Positions 6,349-8,440 of a DNA stretch of 8,440 bases are shown here, piece by piece. This stretch comes from an uncultured Actinomyces sp. (GTDB taxonomy: Bacteria; Actinomycetota; Actinomycetes; Actinomycetales; Actinomycetaceae). Within the stretch, counting starts at the first letter, position 1, and each line of letters opens with the position of its first letter. The stretch spans positions 1 to 8,440 of the forward strand of contig CAKAPY010000048.1 in NCBI GenBank assembly GCA_916719935.1. The letters are read 5' to 3'. The notes under the pieces were generated by a model. It saw only the letters and a program-made list of their open reading frames with translations, ran no database searches and was not told the DNA's origin. The translations under genes and the position numbers were made by a program.

Positions 6349-6871
6349 TACGAACTACCTCAAGAAGAGCATCAACCAAAAGTTGTGCGTCCGTATATGT
6401 CCGTGAGCCATCTGCCAACTGCGAGACTCGAAGAGAAATATCATCGGGATAGCTACGGGCCATGAAACCATGATCAGCTTGGCATGTCGGATCATCACAG
6501 CGCAGCTGTTCGATATCGCTGCGCTTTTGAGAGCCCATATCGATGCTGATCGTCATTTCAGATACCTCGTGGCCCTGAGTGGGATCAGCAATGACCTCTT
6601 GAACTGAAACTCCCGATATCGCACGAATAGGACGGGAAGCCGAAACGACAACAGCGCTGTGGTTATCCCCCTCATCAACGTGCACTTGGATGAAGCAACT
6701 CTGAGTGAGCACAAGAACTGTTAAGTGACGGAACATTGACCCGCGATCGAATGCCGCTTCAACCTGCACAAGCGACGCACGGACCTCTTCATTGCCAAGT
6801 AAGCGATGAACGGCTCGAATTGCAAGGTCAGGGAAGAAGCCAGCACGCTCGATATCGCGATCTAATTTCAC
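6338..6871 (-). CDS. DUF5998 family protein
   Basis: This is a 177-residue soluble protein recognised as DUF5998, an actinobacterial family of unknown function found next to the phosphatase and parC. It has an N-terminal helical part with ERAGFFPDL (8-16), a conserved beta segment FRHLTVLVLT (47-56), and a mid-region of strands. A Cys/His cluster, RCDDPTCQADHG (124-135), with C125, C130 and H134 looks like a metal or structural site. DDISLRVS (143-150) is also typical. The start is GTG at 6871. No Shine-Dalgarno site is visible, and a good -10 (TAGAAT) lies six bases before it, which suggests a leaderless message. It overlaps the downstream phosphatase gene and diverges from parC across 66 bp. 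Confidence 0.85.
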   Translation of the reverse strand: MKLDRDIERAGFFPDLAIRAVHRLLGNEEVRASLVQVEAAFDRGSMFRHLTVLVLTQSCFIQVHVDEGDNHSAVVVSASRPIRAISGVSVQEVIADPTQGHEVSEMTISIDMGSQKRSDIEQLRCDDPTCQADHGFMARSYPDDISLRVSQLADGSRTYTDAQLLVDALLEVVRNAH

Positions 6872-6877
6872 CGTCTA

Positions 6878-6886
6878 ATTCTATCA
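6878..6886 (-). promoter_or_regulatory. Putative extended -10 promoter of DUF5998, leaderless arrangement
   Basis: The minus strand reads TGA then TAGAAT (6883-6878), which matches TATAAT at five of six bases and has a TGN extension. Exactly six bases follow before GTG at 6871. No good -35 lies 16-18 bases upstream, which an extended -10 can compensate for. Confidence 0.55.
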
Positions 6887-6901
6887 AGAGCGGCGTGTAC
6901 C

Positions 6902-6917
6902 TGGCGGTTTTACGCCA
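6902..6917. repeat. Short inverted repeat between divergent DUF5998 and parC starts
   Basis: TGGCG and CGCCA arms are separated by six bases. The element sits near the -35 position of both divergent genes and could be an operator. Five-base arms are weak evidence, and no regulator is proposed. Confidence 0.3.
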
Positions 6918-6925
6918 ATTTCGTA

Positions 6926-6931
6926 GAGAAT
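6926..6931 (+). promoter_or_regulatory. Putative -10 element of parC, leaderless arrangement
   Basis: GAGAAT matches TATAAT at four of six positions and is followed by six bases and ATG at 6938. There is no Shine-Dalgarno sequence before this ATG. It is the weakest of the five similar sites in the window and is listed mainly because the spacing is identical. Confidence 0.38.
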
Positions 6932-6937
6932 CGACCC

Positions 6938-8440
6938 ATGCGAACGAAGGACGAAAAGCTCAACCTCCCCGATGCTGATCAGAACATCACCGAAATCGAT
7001 GTCTCGACAGAAATGAGGGGCTCCTTCCTCGAATACGCCGTTTCTGTCATCCATGCACGAGCTCTTCCTGACGCACGTGACGGATTGAAGCCGGTTCAAC
7101 GCCGCATCCTTTTCCAGATGGACCAAATGGGACTGCGTCCCGATCGCGGTCACGTTAAGTCTCAGCGTGTTGTCGGCGAGGTTATGGGTAAGCTCCACCC
7201 TCACGGGGACTCGGCAATCTATGACGCACTGGTTCGATTGGCCCAGCCATTTAACCTTCGTCTCCCTTTGGTTGACGGACACGGAAACTTCGGTTCTCTC
7301 GACGATGGTCCCGCTGCTGCGCGTTATACCGAGGCGCGGATGGCTCCAGCAGCTTTGGACCTGGTCGCTTCTCTTGATGAAGACACCGTCAACTTCGTAC
7401 CCAACTACGACAATCAATTCATGCAGCCGGAGGTCCTCCCTGCCGGTTTCCCTCAGCTTCTCGTCAATGGTGCTTCAGGTATCGCTGTGGGCATGGCGAC
7501 GAATATTGCGCCTCATAATCTTTCAGAAACAATTGCCGCAGCGCAGTATCTTCTCAAGCATCCCGATGCTTCCGTTGCTGACCTCATGCGTTATGTACCC
7601 GGTCCAGACTTACCAGAAGGCGGTGTCATTGTTGGCCTTGAGGGTATCAAGGACGCCTACGAAACAGGACGTGGCGCATTCAAGACTCGCGCCAAGGTTC
7701 AGGTTGAACGTATCACCGCCAGGAAAATGGGCCTTGTCGTCACTGAGCTTCCCTATATGGTTGGACCTGAGAAGGTCATTGAGAAGATCAAAGAAAACGT
7801 TTCTGCCGGTCGTTTGAAGGGAATTTCGGCGGTACAGAACCTCACTGACCGAATTCACGGCCTGCGATTGGTCATTGAGATCAAAAACGGCTTTAACCCA
7901 GAAGCAGTACTCCAACAGCTCTATGCTCGTACGCCTCTAGAAGATTCCTTCTCGATCAACGCAGTTGCATTGGTTGATGGTCAACCAAGGACACTGGGGC
8001 TCAAAGATATGCTCCGAGTTTTCCTTGACCATCGAATCGACGTCACGACTCGTCGGTGTAACTTCCGCCTTGGGAAGTGTCGTGATCGATTGCATCTGGT
8101 TGAGGGCTTGCTCATTGCAGTTCTCGATATCGATGACGTCATTGCCATTATTCGCTCTTCCGATGATGTCGAAACCGCCCGCGAACGCCTCCAGACTGCT
8201 TTCGACCTCTCTGAAGTTCAGGCAAACCACATTCTTGAATTGCGCCTGCGTCGGCTCACAAAGTTCTCTCGTATCGAACTCGAAACTGAGCGCGATGAGC
8301 TCAATGCAAAAATCGCAGAGCTGGAAGAGATCTTGGCCTCTCAAGATCGTCTCTACGCGCTCATCAGCCAGGAACTTTCAGAGGTCGCAGCACGCTTGGG
8401 AACGCCTCGTCGGACCCTTCTCCTTTCAGCAACCGGCACC
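6938..8440 (+). CDS. parC: DNA topoisomerase IV subunit A (ParC), N-terminal 501 codons
   Basis: ParC is the DNA breakage-reunion subunit that works with ParE to decatenate sister chromosomes. The frame is open from ATG at 6938 to the right edge. The N-terminal region carries EMRGSFLEYAVSVI (25-38) and ALPDARDGLKPVQRRIL (42-58). The winged-helix part contains HPHGDSAIYDALVR (87-100) and the catalytic tyrosine Y130 in AAARYTEAR. The tower follows with GIAVGMATNI, and a coiled-coil region lies near 455-490. The C-terminal beta-pinwheel is missing only because the window ends. Motifs such as SFLEYA, GEVMGKLHPHGD and LVDGHGNFGSL agree with actinobacterial ParC better than GyrA. The quinolone-relevant positions S92 and D96 (E. 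coli S80/E84) carry a serine and an acid, so no resistance substitution is seen. It diverges from DUF5998. ParE is not in the window. Confidence 0.92.
   Translation, partial: MRTKDEKLNLPDADQNITEIDVSTEMRGSFLEYAVSVIHARALPDARDGLKPVQRRILFQMDQMGLRPDRGHVKSQRVVGEVMGKLHPHGDSAIYDALVRLAQPFNLRLPLVDGHGNFGSLDDGPAAARYTEARMAPAALDLVASLDEDTVNFVPNYDNQFMQPEVLPAGFPQLLVNGASGIAVGMATNIAPHNLSETIAAAQYLLKHPDASVADLMRYVPGPDLPEGGVIVGLEGIKDAYETGRGAFKTRAKVQVERITARKMGLVVTELPYMVGPEKVIEKIKENVSAGRLKGISAVQNLTDRIHGLRLVIEIKNGFNPEAVLQQLYARTPLEDSFSINAVALVDGQPRTLGLKDMLRVFLDHRIDVTTRRCNFRLGKCRDRLHLVEGLLIAVLDIDDVIAIIRSSDDVETARERLQTAFDLSEVQANHILELRLRRLTKFSRIELETERDELNAKIAELEEILASQDRLYALISQELSEVAARLGTPRRTLLLSATGT

Noticed and set aside
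7167..7817. 216-codon open frame on the plus strand inside parC
   Set aside because: It runs in a different frame from the clearly recognisable ParC sequence and has no sensible protein character.

Overview
The window reads as a conserved housekeeping block of an actinomycete chromosome. The evidence is the gene set: SepH, DUF3159, DUF3710, DUF4193 and DUF5998 proteins are typical of Actinomycetota, and their order matches, from memory, the Rv2690c-Rv2700 region of Mycobacterium tuberculosis and the sepH-parC region of Streptomyces. Base composition looks moderate rather than very GC-rich, and several genes start with GTG. That would suit a host-associated group such as Actinomycetaceae, but I cannot name a genus. 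I see no insertion sequence, phage gene, tRNA, rRNA or CRISPR array, and coding density is very high (largest gap 171 bp).

Layout. (1) Positions 1-2061 form a potassium module. A KimA-like permease (minus strand, running off the left edge) diverges from two tandem TrkA-type regulatory subunits (CeoB/CeoC-like, plus strand). (2) Positions 2070-4066 are a minus-strand block transcribed in the order DUF4193, DUF3710, OB-fold protein, DUF3159 membrane protein; the last three overlap. The dut and DUF3093 genes that I would expect between DUF3710 and DUF4193 are not there. (3) Positions 4238-5209 hold the FtsZ-associated division protein SepH, diverging from DUF4193. (4) Positions 5206-6871 hold a minus-strand pair, DUF5998 followed by an alkaline-phosphatase-superfamily enzyme whose stop codon overlaps the sepH stop. 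(5) From 6938 to the right edge runs the first 501 codons of the topoisomerase IV A subunit, ParC.

Regulation. Five genes (kimA-like, trkA1, DUF3710, DUF5998, parC) share one start arrangement: a -10-like hexamer, exactly six bases, then GTG or ATG, with no usable Shine-Dalgarno site. This is the geometry of leaderless transcripts. DUF4193 and sepH instead carry strong Shine-Dalgarno sequences. No new multi-gene system is apparent. The points most worth a second look are this leaderless pattern, the pairing of a KimA-type permease with two TrkA subunits, and the missing dut locus.
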